Origin: Dioscorea cayenensis subsp. rotundata
Lineage: Eukaryota > Streptophyta > Magnoliopsida > Dioscoreales > Dioscoreaceae
Assembly: GCF_009730915.1 (NCBI RefSeq)
Contig: NC_052472.1
Coordinates: forward strand, 496,001-560,000
DNA: 64,000 bases
Direction: 5' to 3'
Program-made: the position numbers and the translations under genes
Notes under the pieces: generated by a model
Databases searched by the model: none
What the model saw: the letters and a program-made list of their open reading frames with translations, nothing else
Told to the model about the DNA's origin: nothing
Shown: piece after piece, positions 10,494-24,300 of the stretch
Position numbering within the stretch: position 1 is the stretch's first letter
Layout of the letters: each line of letters begins with the position of its first letter

Positions 10494-12979
10494 CTAAGCA
10501 TCAGTCCAAGCAGCAAACAATGGCAAGTGAATCCAAGGACTAACAGTAACAGGACTTGCACCAATGAACATTGAAGAAGGCGGCGGCGGTGGTGGCGGCA
10601 GCGGCCTAGAATGAAGCATTGAGAGTTCACCTCCGGCCACTGTCACCGTCCCGGTCCCCTCAGGACTTCTTTCTCTCGATAACTCCACGTTACCAACATC
10701 TCCGGCATCCTCCATTGCTGCAGCAATTCCATGCAGAGATGCTGCTGATACTTGCTGAGGAGACTGATAGAGTGCCATCTTCCAATCAGACCCACCACTG
10801 CTCAACTCTTCATTGCTGCTGTTGTTAACTGCCGGCACATCGATAACAGCATCGGGCAAGGCGGTAATTCTTCTGGCAAGATCGGCGGTGAGCAATGTAC
10901 TACTTGCCATGATCTTCTCTACATCATATCTTGTAATGTCGAAGTTTGTCACTGCATTCACCCCTCTGAATTTGATTGCTGCAATGTCATATGCTTCAGC
11001 TGCTTCCTCTTGAGTGCCTGCGCATTCGATTTATGAAATTCTCTAATTGATTGCATTGTATGAATTTATATCTGAAAAATTTTCTGTGAGATTATATTAC
11101 TGAATGTTCCAAGATAAAGGTCTTTGTTTCCTGCAACTCTTCCAATTCTTGCTTGCCATCTTCCATGTTGATGATGTCTTGAAGAAAAAAAAAAAAAAAA
11201 ACAGAAATCAAAGACAATTTAATTTTACAATAGAGTTATTGTTTGAGTAGTGAATGTAGGCAAAGAAAATCAACCTTGTGACTCCTCGATAAATCGAAGC
11301 TCCGCGTGAAAATCCACTGCTTTTTCTGCAGAAACAAATGCCGTAAAAATGTCTGTCGAAATATATACAACAATCATGTTTGTCATTACTGAGAGTAAAC
11401 AATAAAAACAGATATTACCTTCTCAAATGTGCAACATACTCTTGCCTGCTCATGTTCTTCATTTCTTCAAGTTCTTCATGATAATTCTCCAGCTACATTG
11501 AAAAGCTCAAGATCTCAGCTCTCAAATCTCAACTATCAAATTGATCAGAGCTTGTATTTAAACCATACAGGGAAATTAATGTGAGTGGATGTTCCCCAGT
11601 ACTTCAATGCAGCCAAATCATATGCTCTTGCTGCCTTCTCCTCCATATCATACCCACCTAAATCAACACCAAAGAAATGCTCATCCCTATAATAAAAAAA
11701 TAACATATATATATAATAAATAGCAGAGAGAAACTTACCTAGATAAACTGAGCAGTAGAGTGTATCAAGACATACACCAATCAAACAACAAAACTAAATC
11801 AGTTAAAAAGAAAAGAAGAAACAAAAAGTGAACCAAGAGTGACAAAAAACCTTGTCTTCCTTTCCTAGTTTGGCCTTCTTTTTTGCAGCTGTTATCCCAA
11901 AGATGAGCTTCATATCTTCCAGTCCATCTGTGCCTGGTTTTCAAGCAATGTTACAATGCAATATAAAAAGAAAAACAGTACAAAAAAGCATATCATAAAT
12001 TAGTAATAACACTAATAATAATAACAACCTTGTGACACCTCTATACTGAGATGTTCTCTGGCCAAAGGTATCAATGGATTTCCTATGAACTGGTTGCTTA
12101 TGTCCCCCTTTTCCAGTTCCTCTCTTTTTGGTTGAATCTAAAGCAATGCACTCAGTTGTAGTAGAGAGTTGATGATGATGCTGATGATGATGATGATGTG
12201 GAGCTGTGACACAGCTACTAGACTGAGAGCCAGGACTCATGGACAAGTTCAAAGACTGCAAATCACCATAGTGTCTTGCCACCCAGTTCTTCAAGTTTGG
12301 CATGCCTTCATCCACCATTGATACTTCCTCCAATGGCTGCTGCTGCTGTTGTTGTTGTTGCTGGTGGTGGTTCTGATACATGTCCTGGTTTGGAAGTCCA
12401 GAGCAGATAGGTTCTGGTAATGGCTGGAAATAGGAAGGATGGTGAAGGAGGTCAAGGGGGTGGTTAACTCTAGGGTTGCTCTGATGTTCAGGGTTTTGAT
12501 GGTAGTACATGCTGCTGTCTAAGCTTAATGCCACAGTTTCCCCATCATTGTTGCCATACTGATGGGTCCCTATGTTTGGACCACCAGCACCACCTCCTAA
12601 GAAATCTTCTAGTTTTGGTGATGGAGTTGGCACAATTCCTTCATCACATTCCACCAAATTCATCAACAGTTTTGCAACAAAGAGAAAAACAAGTAGTAGA
12701 AGAAGAAGAAGTAGACAGACCTTCCATGATGCAAAGAGAACCATCAGACTTGAGAGGCATGATAGAGAGTTGTTGAGAGTAGAAGCCACCATGAATGTCT
12801 GGTTGAGCTCCAAAAGGTAAAAAGAAGCTGCATTGAGCTTGGTGTTCATGGTTTGCTGCTTCAGTAGACAAGTCCATGTTCAGTTGAGGAGACAAAGAGA
12901 AACCCAACCAGTTGTTATTGTTGTTGTTGTTGTTGCTGCTGCTACTACTGTTACTACTGTTACTGTTCATAGATTTCAT
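10494..12979 (-). CDS. ANT: AINTEGUMENTA-type AP2 transcription factor (two AP2 repeats)
   Basis: Nine coding exons (minus strand): 12721-12979, 12029-12638, 11851-11933, 11739-11747, 11569-11657, 11419-11492, 11275-11325, 11101-11177 and 10494-11017. They join in phase into 591 residues. N-terminal motifs are WLGFSLSP (residue 24 on), [28 protein letters not shown] and [16 protein letters not shown]2 repeat 1 (about 283-349) runs from [14 protein letters not shown] to [11 protein letters not shown]; the linker and second repeat (about 386-445) include [19 protein letters not shown] and [20 protein letters not shown]. The C-terminus PLFAAWTDA matches ANT rather than other AIL/PLETHORA proteins. 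Family role: nuclear factor that keeps organ-primordium cells proliferating and sets organ size. Odd points are an 82-bp first intron and polyasparagine, polyglutamine and polyhistidine tracts. ANT assignment is strong; each splice site was inferred by eye. Confidence 0.93.
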
Positions 12980-13400
12980 CTTCTTCTTCTTCTTCTTCTA
13001 CTTCTTCTCAGTGAAGCTGGTTGCACAATCATTGTGTCTCCTCCATTAGGAACAAGAAGAAGCTCCAGAAGAGAGAACAAAACTGCTCCCTTTAAACTAA
13101 GCAAAGAGAATGACTGCAATCAGCTCCACAACCCCCACACACCACCACTACTACCACCACCACATATATGGGGATCTGTGTTCCTCCTACATATGCAAGT
13201 AACCAACCAAGAGAGAGTGCTTTGCTTTGCAAGTATGTTGAGAATATGATAGACATGAGAAAAAAATTAGTGTGAGAGAGAGAGAGATATAGATTGAGAA
13301 GGAAGACAATTGTCCCACCAGTCACTTCAACACAGTACAATATCACTGTACCATCCTGCACTGCATAACTCAAAGGATCTATTTAAATCTCTTATTCATT
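12980..13400 (-). promoter_or_regulatory. Probable ANT leader and core promoter
   Basis: Reading on the minus strand, an AATAGATCC/TTTAAATA-like TATA candidate lies at about 13378-13390, followed by a CT-rich leader with a TC microsatellite (13271-13289) and a run of TTC-like triplets just upstream of the ATG at 12979. Assignment rests on position and composition only. Confidence 0.35.
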
Positions 13401-16400
13401 TCACAACTTGTGCCCATATATCTGCCATTCTGCATTCAAATTCAACACCTTAAAGTAAAGAGAGAGAAAAACAGAGACAGAGACACAGCATAACTCATAC
13501 AAAAGATAACATTGATTTTCCATTCTGATATATATATATATATAAAGAAATCAGAAATGCTTGATGTTAATAAAATCTAAAGTGAGTTCAGTTCATGCAT
13601 ATTTTGCATGCATGGTCATCACAAGACAGAATTTCTAGTCTTCATGATTTGGTTGGTGTTATGAGGGCCCTATATAAAACTAGATATAAATATTATATCT
13701 TTTGATTATTGTAATGATGAAAGTTGGGGGATCCCACCAACAACATACCACAAGAACACTTTAGAAAGGAATGATTCTAAAACAAAACACTTTCACTCTT
13801 ACCAACCAAACTCTTTTAACACTTATTTTGCCATCTTTTTTTTTCTTTTCTGAGATCCAAACTGCTGTTCCCTCATTCTAAACCAGAGTTTAGTTCAATG
13901 TGATTTGCTCAAAAAGACAAACAAATCATGCTTTTTTTTTGTAATGTGTGTAATAACTAATAGAGCATTAATTTTTAACATGGTCAAACATTGCATCATT
14001 CTCTCTTCTGAATAAAGATAACTCTTCACTGAGAAATCAATCAAGCATTCCCCTTCACTTTTTCTTCTTTTCAACTCTTGTCAATCTTTGCCAATTATTT
14101 GTTTGACATCCATTAACTATTTAATAATTCATTTTGATATTTTCCTTCTTCAAAGTGAGAAAGTAAACATCCCAAAGATTTATGAATGTTTGTTCACATG
14201 TTGTTGTGTGTACTGTCATCTGATGAATTTTCCCATTTTACCCTTGCAAAAAGGGCATGTCTTCTACAGTTCTACTTATTACATGTTCTCTCTCTCTCTC
14301 TGTGTCTGTGTCTAAAAATAAATAACTGTGACAGTGAGGGGCACCTGGTCAGAATAATGAACTGAAAGATGGATTCAAATGTAAGCATGGACCATTGTTT
14401 ATGCCCCATGTTGTAAAAAAAAAAAAGTAATAAGTGCAAATTTTTAAACTAGATTATGACTTTCCAAACATACTTATTCAGTTATTAATGATCAATAATC
14501 CATAACTTAGTCCATAAACTCTGCACTTCAAATTTCATACTCAAAGTTTATGTAACCAAAGCTCAAGTTTTATATATATATATATATATATAAATTAGAG
14601 CTCTCTCTCTCTCTCTCTTTCTATATATATATATAAATAATATATATATATATAGAAAGGGTTAGGTTTTAGGAGGGGAAAAGGGGGACCTTAGTTTGGA
14701 AGTATGCATGGGAGTGTACTCTAGAGAAAATTTACTAGACAAGATAGAGTTGCCAGTTGGCATTAGTCCCTTCCAATTTCCATGTGAATTTGATGCAGCT
14801 TGTCTCATGTTATATAATATATATATATAATGGGGATGATTTTAATGAGAGTTATATATTTGATTTTTTTAAAATTTATTATGTAAATATTAAAATATAA
14901 ATATAAAAAATAATGTTGACTTTGGAGAGTGAAGTCATTTTAAATGTGTGGAAGTATGATTCTGTAATTATTTACGGTTGATTTTACTCTTGATAGCATT
15001 TGGTTTGGTACTTTTGTAACTTTATTGGTATTAGAAATTAAATATTCAATTGGGAATTTGGGACAGGTTTAATTAATCGCCGCATATCTGTTAGTAAAAC
15101 TCAAATGTATGTATATATTATAAAAAAAAAATTATATAAAATTATAAATCCGTCCATTTTGTGGGTGAGTATTAGCTTGAGAAAATTAGAACCAAAAACT
15201 AAAATTGTTAATTAATTAAGTTAAATAAAGAGAGTGTGCCTGTGCTTGTGCTAATTAAGCGGAACATATATTTATTAATTTATTTTTTAATAAAATAGAC
15301 AAATCACATGCACACGTCACTTGAAAATTAATTGCACAATTCATATGTACTCACTCAAAAAATACAAAGATTTAATTGTAAACTCACTATCTTAGAAATA
15401 AAAATTATATATATATATATATTTACAGTGGCTTAAATTCACTAAATCGAAAGTCTGTTTTAAATATTTAATTCTTCATTATGATAAAATAATATATATT
15501 AAAAATAAAACAGTAAGAAACTATTATACACCATCAAGATCATAGGTGAATAATAACTCAAACAATTTTTTTTTCTTTATAAAAAAAAACAACCTACAAT
15601 AGAAAACAAATTGAAATCCAGGATAAAAACTTAAAAACATCTTCAATTTAAGGCATTCAAATAAAATAAAAGAAAAAAGGTAAATAGAATAGGTACCAGA
15701 ATAGTTTTGGTCAGTGTCACAAAACAACGAGAAACCCACAAGTCCAAACAAGTGTGACTTGACAATTCAAGAGGGGGGCCTATTTGTTTGTTGTTTTCTC
15801 TGCCACTATACTTTATATATATATAAATATAAAGTAAATACATATATAAACCTACAATAAGAAAATTCAATCACACATCTACAGAGCAGTAACTAACTTC
15901 TCTCCCAAATAAAGGTTTCACAGTAGAGTGGTAACTTGGTTTAATAAACCTCTTGTTCATGAATTAAGTCAATAGTGTTTGAGAGAGTTCAATTCATTGA
16001 TATGTTTCACAAGAAAAAGTTGTGTCCTATGTATATATCCTACAACAGTAATGAAGTATTCAATGCAGTCAAATGAGAAGCCCATTCTATGCTTTTCCAT
16101 ACTGCCATACTTTTGTATACTTAATAAGAGTGAAATGAAACTTGCATGGCACTTTCTTGTCTAAGTATAGATAGAAGTATTAGGATGGAAAGAGTAAAGA
16201 AGAAAGGAAAGAATAGGGATGGAAAGGAAAAGCTAAGTTGATGCAAAGGGAATGGGCAGTGGTACACAAAAGAAAGCAAAGAAGAAGAAACTTAAAATAA
16301 ATGAGGAAGGGGAGTTGTTGTCTTAGCAATGGGAAACACAAAATCCAAAGAAAATCCAAGCAAGATCCCTTACAAGAGGTCAGGGAGAGCTCCAAAGGAG

Positions 16401-18200
16401 AAGAAGAGGGTCCCTTAGTGACAAGAGCACTCTCTACTTTCAGTATTCACAAACATAACATAACTAATAAAGTCAATAATACAGACTTCACATGACATTC
16501 TCTCTTCCTTCCTATTACTATTACTACTACTACTACAACCACACTGATTAAAGTTACCATATTAAAGTCTCATCTGACTTTAACTTTAAACACTCTTTTT
16601 TTATTTCAATTATATATATATATATATTTACTTATTTATTACTACAGAGAGAGGAGGTCAAGTCACAATCTGAGATATATGTCCTAAAACAAGCAAAGAT
16701 ACAAAGGTCACTTCATGATCTTTGGGACACCCTTGTTTAAGCTTTTATTTTTTGTTCTTTTTCAGTAAAGAATGTGATGGGAAAGGGGAGGACAAGGTGG
16801 GGTTTAAGGAATTAAAACCTAATCACCAAAACAAGCATGCCTACAAAGGAGGGGGGTGGGTCTAGCTTTCTCTCTCCAAAACTAAATGAGATAGAGATTA
16901 AAGAGGCAGGATGAGAACAGAGGAGGCTTCAATGCAAAAGTTGTCTTTAGGGGGCCCTGCTACTGCTACTGCTGCTACTACTAGAGATGAGAGCTAAGGC
17001 TGAAAAGAAAGCTTGAGTTTTCATTTTTCCCTCCTACTTTTGCTTTATATATATATATGCAATAAAACAATATTCATTTCTCATAAAGAACTAAGCTTTG
17101 TTCTATTAATTGAAGAAAAAAAAAAAGCAAGACACTCCTAGAAGCACCAAGGACCAAAGCTATAGTTTGATGATGTCTTGAATAAGGTATGGTTAACGTA
17201 CAGAATATAATAATACTCATTAAATATTTTTTTAAAGGAAAGAAGAAGAAGAAAAAAAAAAAGATCCTCAATTCAATTGTAATGTGACAAGTGGAGTCCT
17301 ACCGAAGTCCAAAGCGATATAGTTTGATGTCATGAATGAGGGGGTATAGTTATTATGAAGCAAGCAACTTTGACCTACTTTGTTAGTTGGCATCTTGTCA
17401 GGGACTTATTTGGCATGGAACTTGCATGTTGGAAGATGAAATAACAGACAGTGAGTTCAAATTAGAAAAATGCAAAGAAGAAAAAGGAAAAGAGTGGTCT
17501 GGGATATTGAAGGATGAAAAGATACCAACAAGGAGATTCCATTTCCATGCATGATTTGATTGGACAAAGGGTTGGAACAAGCAAGCTCCTTCTGGTCCAA
17601 CAAAAAGACACTGATTTCGCTGCTTTTCTTTAATGAATGAAATTGGAGATACAGTGAAGGGTCCTACATCCATTGAACAGTAGCAATGTCAAGCTGAAAA
17701 ACGATCAAGCGATTGAAACATTTTCCAATACTTTTTCTTTTTCTCAATGAACTCTAGGGATGAGTATTAGCATGGAGATCTGATAATAGAATTTCAATAA
17801 GCTTTGTGTTCAAGAGTAGGACCTCATATGTTTGCTGCTTTTCTCTTATGAATGAACTTAGCAACACATTGGATTTGGAGGGCCCCTACATCCGTTGATT
17901 AGTATTAGCAAGCTGCAAACAAAAGAATTAGTACATTTTCTAATAAATTCCATGACTAAATGATCTCTTTTTGTGAATGTAACTTGATGAGACATTGGAG
18001 GGTCCTGCCTGCATCAGTGAACAGTAGCAATGACAAGCTGCATATCAAAGCATTTTTCAAGAAACTTCCATGTCTAATGCGAGATATTGAGAGATCTGAT
18101 GTAGAGAATAAATGTCAAAATGTTAGGACGGCACAAAATGTTAGGAGGTGAAATAAACAGTGAGATCCTTGGTGGCATATAATACATATATTTATTTATT
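13400..18200. other. Long spacer upstream of ANT
   Basis: No gene seen. The content is AT-rich, with TA microsatellites (14568-14592, 14625-14652, 15406-15421, 16611-16627), TC runs (14602-14617) and a diverged triple repeat at 17620-18050. Because ANT expression is tightly patterned, distal regulatory DNA is expected here, but I cannot point to specific sites. Confidence 0.4.
17620..18050. repeat. Diverged triple repeat
   Basis: Three segments (about 17630-17700, 17845-17925 and 17965-18045) share the order: TGAATGAA-like start, GGAGGGYCCTRCATCC, GTTGAACAGTAGCAATGAC and AAGCTGCAAA. They are spaced about 220 and 120 bp apart, are clearly related and are strongly diverged. No coding frame is preserved across them. 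Confidence 0.6.
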
Positions 18201-18201
18201 T

Positions 18202-18249
18202 ATAATCAACGCATTCAGTGTTGACATAATCAACGCATTCAGTGTTGAC
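18202..18249. repeat. Exact 24-bp tandem duplication
   Basis: A 24-bp unit beginning ATAATCAACGCATTC is present twice in direct tandem without mismatch, about 85 bp beyond the stop codon of the AAED1-like gene (read on the minus strand), so it is probably in the 3' untranslated region or just past it. Confidence 0.85.
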
Positions 18250-18334
18250 AGAATACCAACGGTTTTACAAACGTTACCTTTGATTTTGAAGTTTGACTTA
18301 TTGTGATCTATAATGGCTTATTCACATTCAATGT

Positions 18335-21300
18335 TTATGGAACTGGAGTTTTGCAGCAGATGTTGAGGATATCTTCCAGAGGTGCGTGATCGCCAGTACC
18401 TTCATCTTTCCTAGCATATAACAGCTGCTTCCCTTTAAACACAAACATCCCACCCTGAAATGTAATAGTATATCACGAACTAGAACTAGTCAAGATGTTA
18501 GTTATAAAAAGTCTATTGAATACAAGAGCAGCAGCACATACTTGCTGTAGTACACTGCTTTTATCATCTGGAGTGGCAGCAATTGTATAGTTCTTTAATG
18601 CTTTCTTGATAGATTCGAATCTTGAAAATACTTTCACCTATTGAATGCAAGTTATTTATTAGAGATAATGCAGCAGTGTCATCTTTCTGCAGTACACTTT
18701 TCTTTCTTATGGTTATATTAGGGGGAAAATATCAAGCAGAAAACTCACACTGGCTGGATTGAAGAATGTGCGGCCCAAACCATAATATAGGCCTAGGACA
18801 TCATAAGCCTGAAATAAGTTAAATTGTAAGGACTTCCTGGAATCGGTAAGCTAAGAATATTAACAGGGTGAAAGATCCATTACCTTGTGATTTGGATCTG
18901 CATAAAGGCAATCCAATGGAAATGGAAGCTGCCAATTCCAAATGCAAGACAAGTTCAGCAACACACAAAAGTAGAATAGGAAAATGTTACTAAAAATGAA
19001 AGATGACAAATGATAATATAGTGTATGCCACATCAAGCACAGGATAAGTGACTTTTCTACACAAATTATCAACTAATCAGGTTACAAAGTGAAAAATGTG
19101 AAAATTAAACTGAATGCCCTGGATCAAAAGATAGGCAAAATTATTTCTTGAAAACAAGATTCAGGGCACATCAACAATGTTTGATTTGAAGCAAAATGAA
19201 TTGTTGAAAGTCTGGGTTTTCTTTATTTTTTTTAGTAGAGATTATCTTCAACTTCCTGTCTAGCATCACCTATTTTGCACAATTCAGTAATAAATATTAA
19301 CTAAATCTAAACAAGGCAATATATCTAACTGGTATTTCCAGCTATGCAAGCACTCAACTATGTGAAAACTTAAGCAGGACTAGTTATAAAAGTCTACACA
19401 AAATTATCTGTTTTTTTACCAAAAACCCATGGAAATGTCTGTTACTACAGCTTCTTTATATGTGGAGGAAATTGCAAGAACAGCATATCTGAAAGAGTTC
19501 AATACAAATCATGCCGGTACTTGAGAAAGCTCCACAGAAATACAGAAGATCTCAGATACTTTGATGTTATTGAGCCCTTTTATACAAAGTATTGAATGAT
19601 TCATTCAAGGCACAAATAATGTCATGCTTTAAGTTATTAAAACAACGATAAACGTTTATTTCTGAAGAAGAAAAAGATTAAGTTAGTCACACCGCATTAA
19701 CGATTAGACAATATAAACTTATGTTTGTGTTACCATCTTTTAGGAGTTTTATCTCATCACAATGAATGAAACAAAGAAAAAAAATCCTCATTCCTGTGAA
19801 TAGATTACAAATACCTATTAAACCATTTCTACAAAAGTTCTACAACTTACAAAAGGAGAAAGTCAATAAAACCAAACTGGTCTGATCAAAGGATTATCTG
19901 AAAAACTTCTGTAAATACATACCAGATGCTAATGTAGCAACTTGAAGAAAATAGGGAAACATACCTGTTCAGCAAGAATATGAGCTTTATCAAGGGTCCC
20001 AACACCAACAGCAATTAGTTTAACGCCAGATGAATCAAAGGTTGGATTTGCTTCTTTCAAGACAGAAGCAAGCTCCCAGCTTAAAGAATATGCACAGACG
20101 AAAGTAAGAATTACCACTGCATGATTGGTGAATCCTAGATCATTGGTTATCCTTACCAAAACTGAACTTAAGTTTAGGGAATGAATTCTTACCAGCAGAA
20201 ACATCCAAAATGCCTCAAAAGTGCAACAACAGCCACTCCCTACAAAAGAAAAAAAAAAAAGCTTTCTTGATTGCCTTCCAAAAATCATCGAACTTGTGCA
20301 CTTTTTATTTTTATTTTTTAAACTTACAAGACCATGTGCACATCACTTGACATCTATTTTAATGTGAACAAGTGAAATCATGGCCTAAGATTTTGTGTGA
20401 GGGTTTGCTCCTTGGCTGGCGCCGCCACTACCTTTTTTGCAGGGTTTTCTTTTTCTTCTACAAAGACTACAAGCTCATACAAGACGCCATCTTTCGACAA
20501 ATCTAGCTTGTTTTCTACTTGACACTGGAGCTACTGCCAATATGTTAATCTGATTTCATCTTTCTTTCGAAAAATCTGATCTTGAAACCTGACTCCTTGG
20601 TGTTCAAACAACCACCACCAGGAAAATCACCGCCATTGGAACCCACCACGCGTCTTCACATGCCTCACGTGCTTTCAGTCCTTTCCAACACTTCCATCTA
20701 CCATGTGGACTCACCCTAATTTGGCCTTGGTGATCATCTTTTGTTTTTATCTTCCATTTCAAACAGTATTCATGGATATATCAAAGTTCTATAAGCTTAT
20801 TTAAATTGATTTCAATGGCTCAAATTATCTATTATACACTGATGAAATGTGTCGCTTCCTCAGGGAAGAAGGTTGTGGCATTTTTTTATAGGTGAAGCCA
20901 TTAAACCATTAAAAAAGATGAATTCTATAACTGGTTTGAGGATTGGCATTGCAAAAATAATTATAACATTGCTTTGCAGCACCATTCATCCTCAAATCAA
21001 AAGTCAATTTGGACAGGTTTTGTATTAGCAAAGAAGGTCTAGGATTTTTTGGCTTAGAGGTATTGTAATAAAGACTGAGCACTAGGATATAAATTATTTT
21101 GTGATCTTGCTCATCTTAAACAACATCCTGGTCAATTTGTTCGTGATATTTTATTCCAAATACAGTTCATCTGGGACCAAATATCCTTGATTGAGCCATC
21201 TTGGAAGTGTAAAGATGCCAAAATTATACTAAACTCAAGGAGATATGCAAGTCTAATAGCAATGTATGACTCTTATAGATGACTTTGGTCAATTCATAAT

Positions 21301-24300
21301 TCATTACTTCATAGAGTTTTCACCATCTCTTGATGTTACTATCTCATAATTTCGGTCTAAAAAGAATAGACTTGCTACTTTTAAATCCCAAGGTTCTGCT
21401 CATGCTTCAGATAATCTAGCTGCTAGAGTCTCATCATCATCGACTAGAAATGGCAAAACCTGAGCTGATTCGTGGTTTCCGACCCAATCTACCCCGAATG
21501 GGGCGGTGTTTTCTATTGGAGAGCGGGGCATGGGGCAGTGCAGGATGGGCCAGTTTTGGTTTTAGCTTGCTCCACCCCACCCTGCCCTGATAAGCACTTA
21601 TTTATATTTATATGCCATTATATATATATATATATATATCATTTTAGGTTTTCTTAATTTGCAAATTAAAATATCCACTCAATTAAAACTATTGTATGTT
21701 TAGATTATACTTTTGTATTTTAATGGTTTAGCTTAAAAAATTCAATACTAAAAAAAAGGCATATGTTGTAATTTTAATTTATTAATAAATATCATATATT
21801 ATAGGGGATTGACAAAAAAAAATTCTTAATTTCTTCCCAATTTTAGTTGGTTGTTTGTACCTTTACATTCATAATTATACAATGTAAAAAATAATAATAA
21901 TGGCGGGACGGACGGACGGGCGGGCGGGCGGGGGGTGGGGCGGGCGAGGGATCGGGGAATGGTTCAAGCATGGCAGTGGTGGTAGAAACCTGCCCCACTC
22001 CCGCCCCGCCCCATTGCCATCCCTATCATCGACTGTTTCTACTTCATCTTCCACTGCTTCAAAGAAGAAAGTTTGCAGGTATTGCAAATAGCCTGGTCCT
22101 CTCATCTCTTAATGCTATTATTTGCTGTAAAAACATGTTGCAGAGTTAGGCCATCAAACTTCAAAGAATTCCTATCAAGTGCCAATCACTACTACTAGTG
22201 TCCCCACTACCACTAAGGGATCAACTACTTGCCCTTCCTCACCTTCTTTAATTATTTCTATGGGTGACTTGGAAAATCTTGTCAAACAATTGTTTGAGAA
22301 AACGAGTTCATCCTCTGTTCTTTCTATTACTACAAGTAACCCTATCTCTTGGTATTATGAGCCTGGTTGTTGCAATTACATGACTCTTAACTACAATGTA
22401 TGTCACCAAAAATAAAACTTGTCTTGTTCCCAATCAGTCAGATTGGTAACATATGTAGCTCTAAGTTGAACTTACATGATATTTTCATGTTCCAAAATTA
22501 TTTTTGAATCTTGTCTTTATTGGTGTATTAACTTGATTGGATCTCAAAGATACTTTTTCCAATCATAGTTCTTGCATGCAGGATTCTCAATTGGGAGATA
22601 TTCTTAGGTCCAACAGTACATCATAACACCTGTTTGAACTAATCAACTTGAAGATTTCTCAAAAGAACCTAACTAATTTTGTTACTTTTGCATCTTTTGA
22701 ACTTTGGCATTCTCATTTTAGTTCATGTCTCTTCTTCCAGAGCCAAGTCATTAGTTTCAAGTGGGAAATTAGGATCAGCCACAAAAGAAAATAATGATTG
22801 CACTTCTTCTAACCCTGCTAAACATCATAGTCTTCCTTTTAATTTAAGGGATGTTTCTTTAGCTTCCTTTGGTTTGTGCATTTTGATGTTTTGGGTCATC
22901 ACCTCATGAGACTATAGGAGGTTCTAAGCATTTTGTTACTTTGTTAATGTTTATTCTAATTATACTTGGATCTATCTCATGAAAACTCAATCCACAATTC
23001 CTAAAATTGTATTAATTTTCTCATACTACAGAAGTTCTAAGCATGGACAATGTCATGGAATATAGAGAAACTGATCTAGTTTATTTCTTTCACTTTAGGG
23101 CACTGTGATTCAGCAATCTGGCCCATGAACTTCTAAGCAAAATGGATGTGCAAAACACAAACACAAGCATATCCTAAATATTGCTCATGCTTTGCTCATA
23201 TCTTCAAAATACCTTGAACATTTCTGGGGAAAAGTTGCTCTCACAACCATCTACAATATCAGCTGCATTCCTACACATACCATTGATAATATTTCTCCTT
23301 ATGAACAACTCTATACTTCCTTAATTATAAATTGTTACGTGTTCTCACTTGTATATGCTTTATTCAATTTCAACCTCACGAGCCCAACAAACTTGAGCCT
23401 ATAACCCGTTTATGTTGTTTCTTAAGTTATGGAATTAAGCATAAAGGTTGTTGATGTTGGGATCTTATTTCAAAACAACTTCAAGTCTCACATTATATCA
23501 TCTTTTGGAAGCACAAAATGCTGTTTTTTTTAATCTGATTTTCAAATTTCAAACTTTAGTGTTTTGTATTTTACTAATCCCTCAATTGATTTGTTTCCCA
23601 ATAAAACTTTAGATTCCCTACCTTATAAAAATTTATCTACTAGTTCTTCTAATGATCCTACTACAGCCACACCCACAGAAGTTGTCTCATTTAATGATCT
23701 CACAGATAGTGTTCCACTTGCCTAAGAGTTAGAGCTCTCCTAATATGCTCCTGCACCTTAAAGCATTTAACATAGTAAGTCAACCGCCTTCCCACCTTCA
23801 TGATTGCCATGGTTATTCTGATATCATTTCTTTACATAAACCTAATACTTTTCAAAAAGTAAAGTCTGATCCTCTTTGGCACCAATCAATTGCAGAAGAA
23901 CTATAGGCTTTAGAAAGAACACATACTTGGGATCTAGTTGATTTGTCCCTTGGAAAGTCAATTGTTGGTACAAATGGATTTACAAAGCCAATACCAAATC
24001 TAATAATTCTATTAAACATAATAAGGCTTGGCTAGTTGCCATGGACTTCACCCAAGAGTATGACATTGATTATGAAAAAACTTTGGTTCTTGTTGCCCGC
24101 ATTACCTCTTCGCAACTTACTGGTAGTAGCCACTATTAGACATTAGCAACTCTTTCAAATAGATGCCAAGAATGTCTTTCTCAATGAAAATATTGAAGAG
24201 ATGTACATGCAACCTCCACCTAGTTATGACCATCCTTCTTAATAAGGTATGCCTTCTTCGTTGTGCCTTGTATGGTCTTAAACAAGCACCACATCCTTGG

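Noticed and set aside
12639..12720. Reading ANT exon 1 straight through into serine- and cysteine-rich codons
   Set aside because: Read-through ends in a stop and loses the PKLEDFLGG motif; an 82-base intron restores the motif in phase at the position of the ANT first intron.
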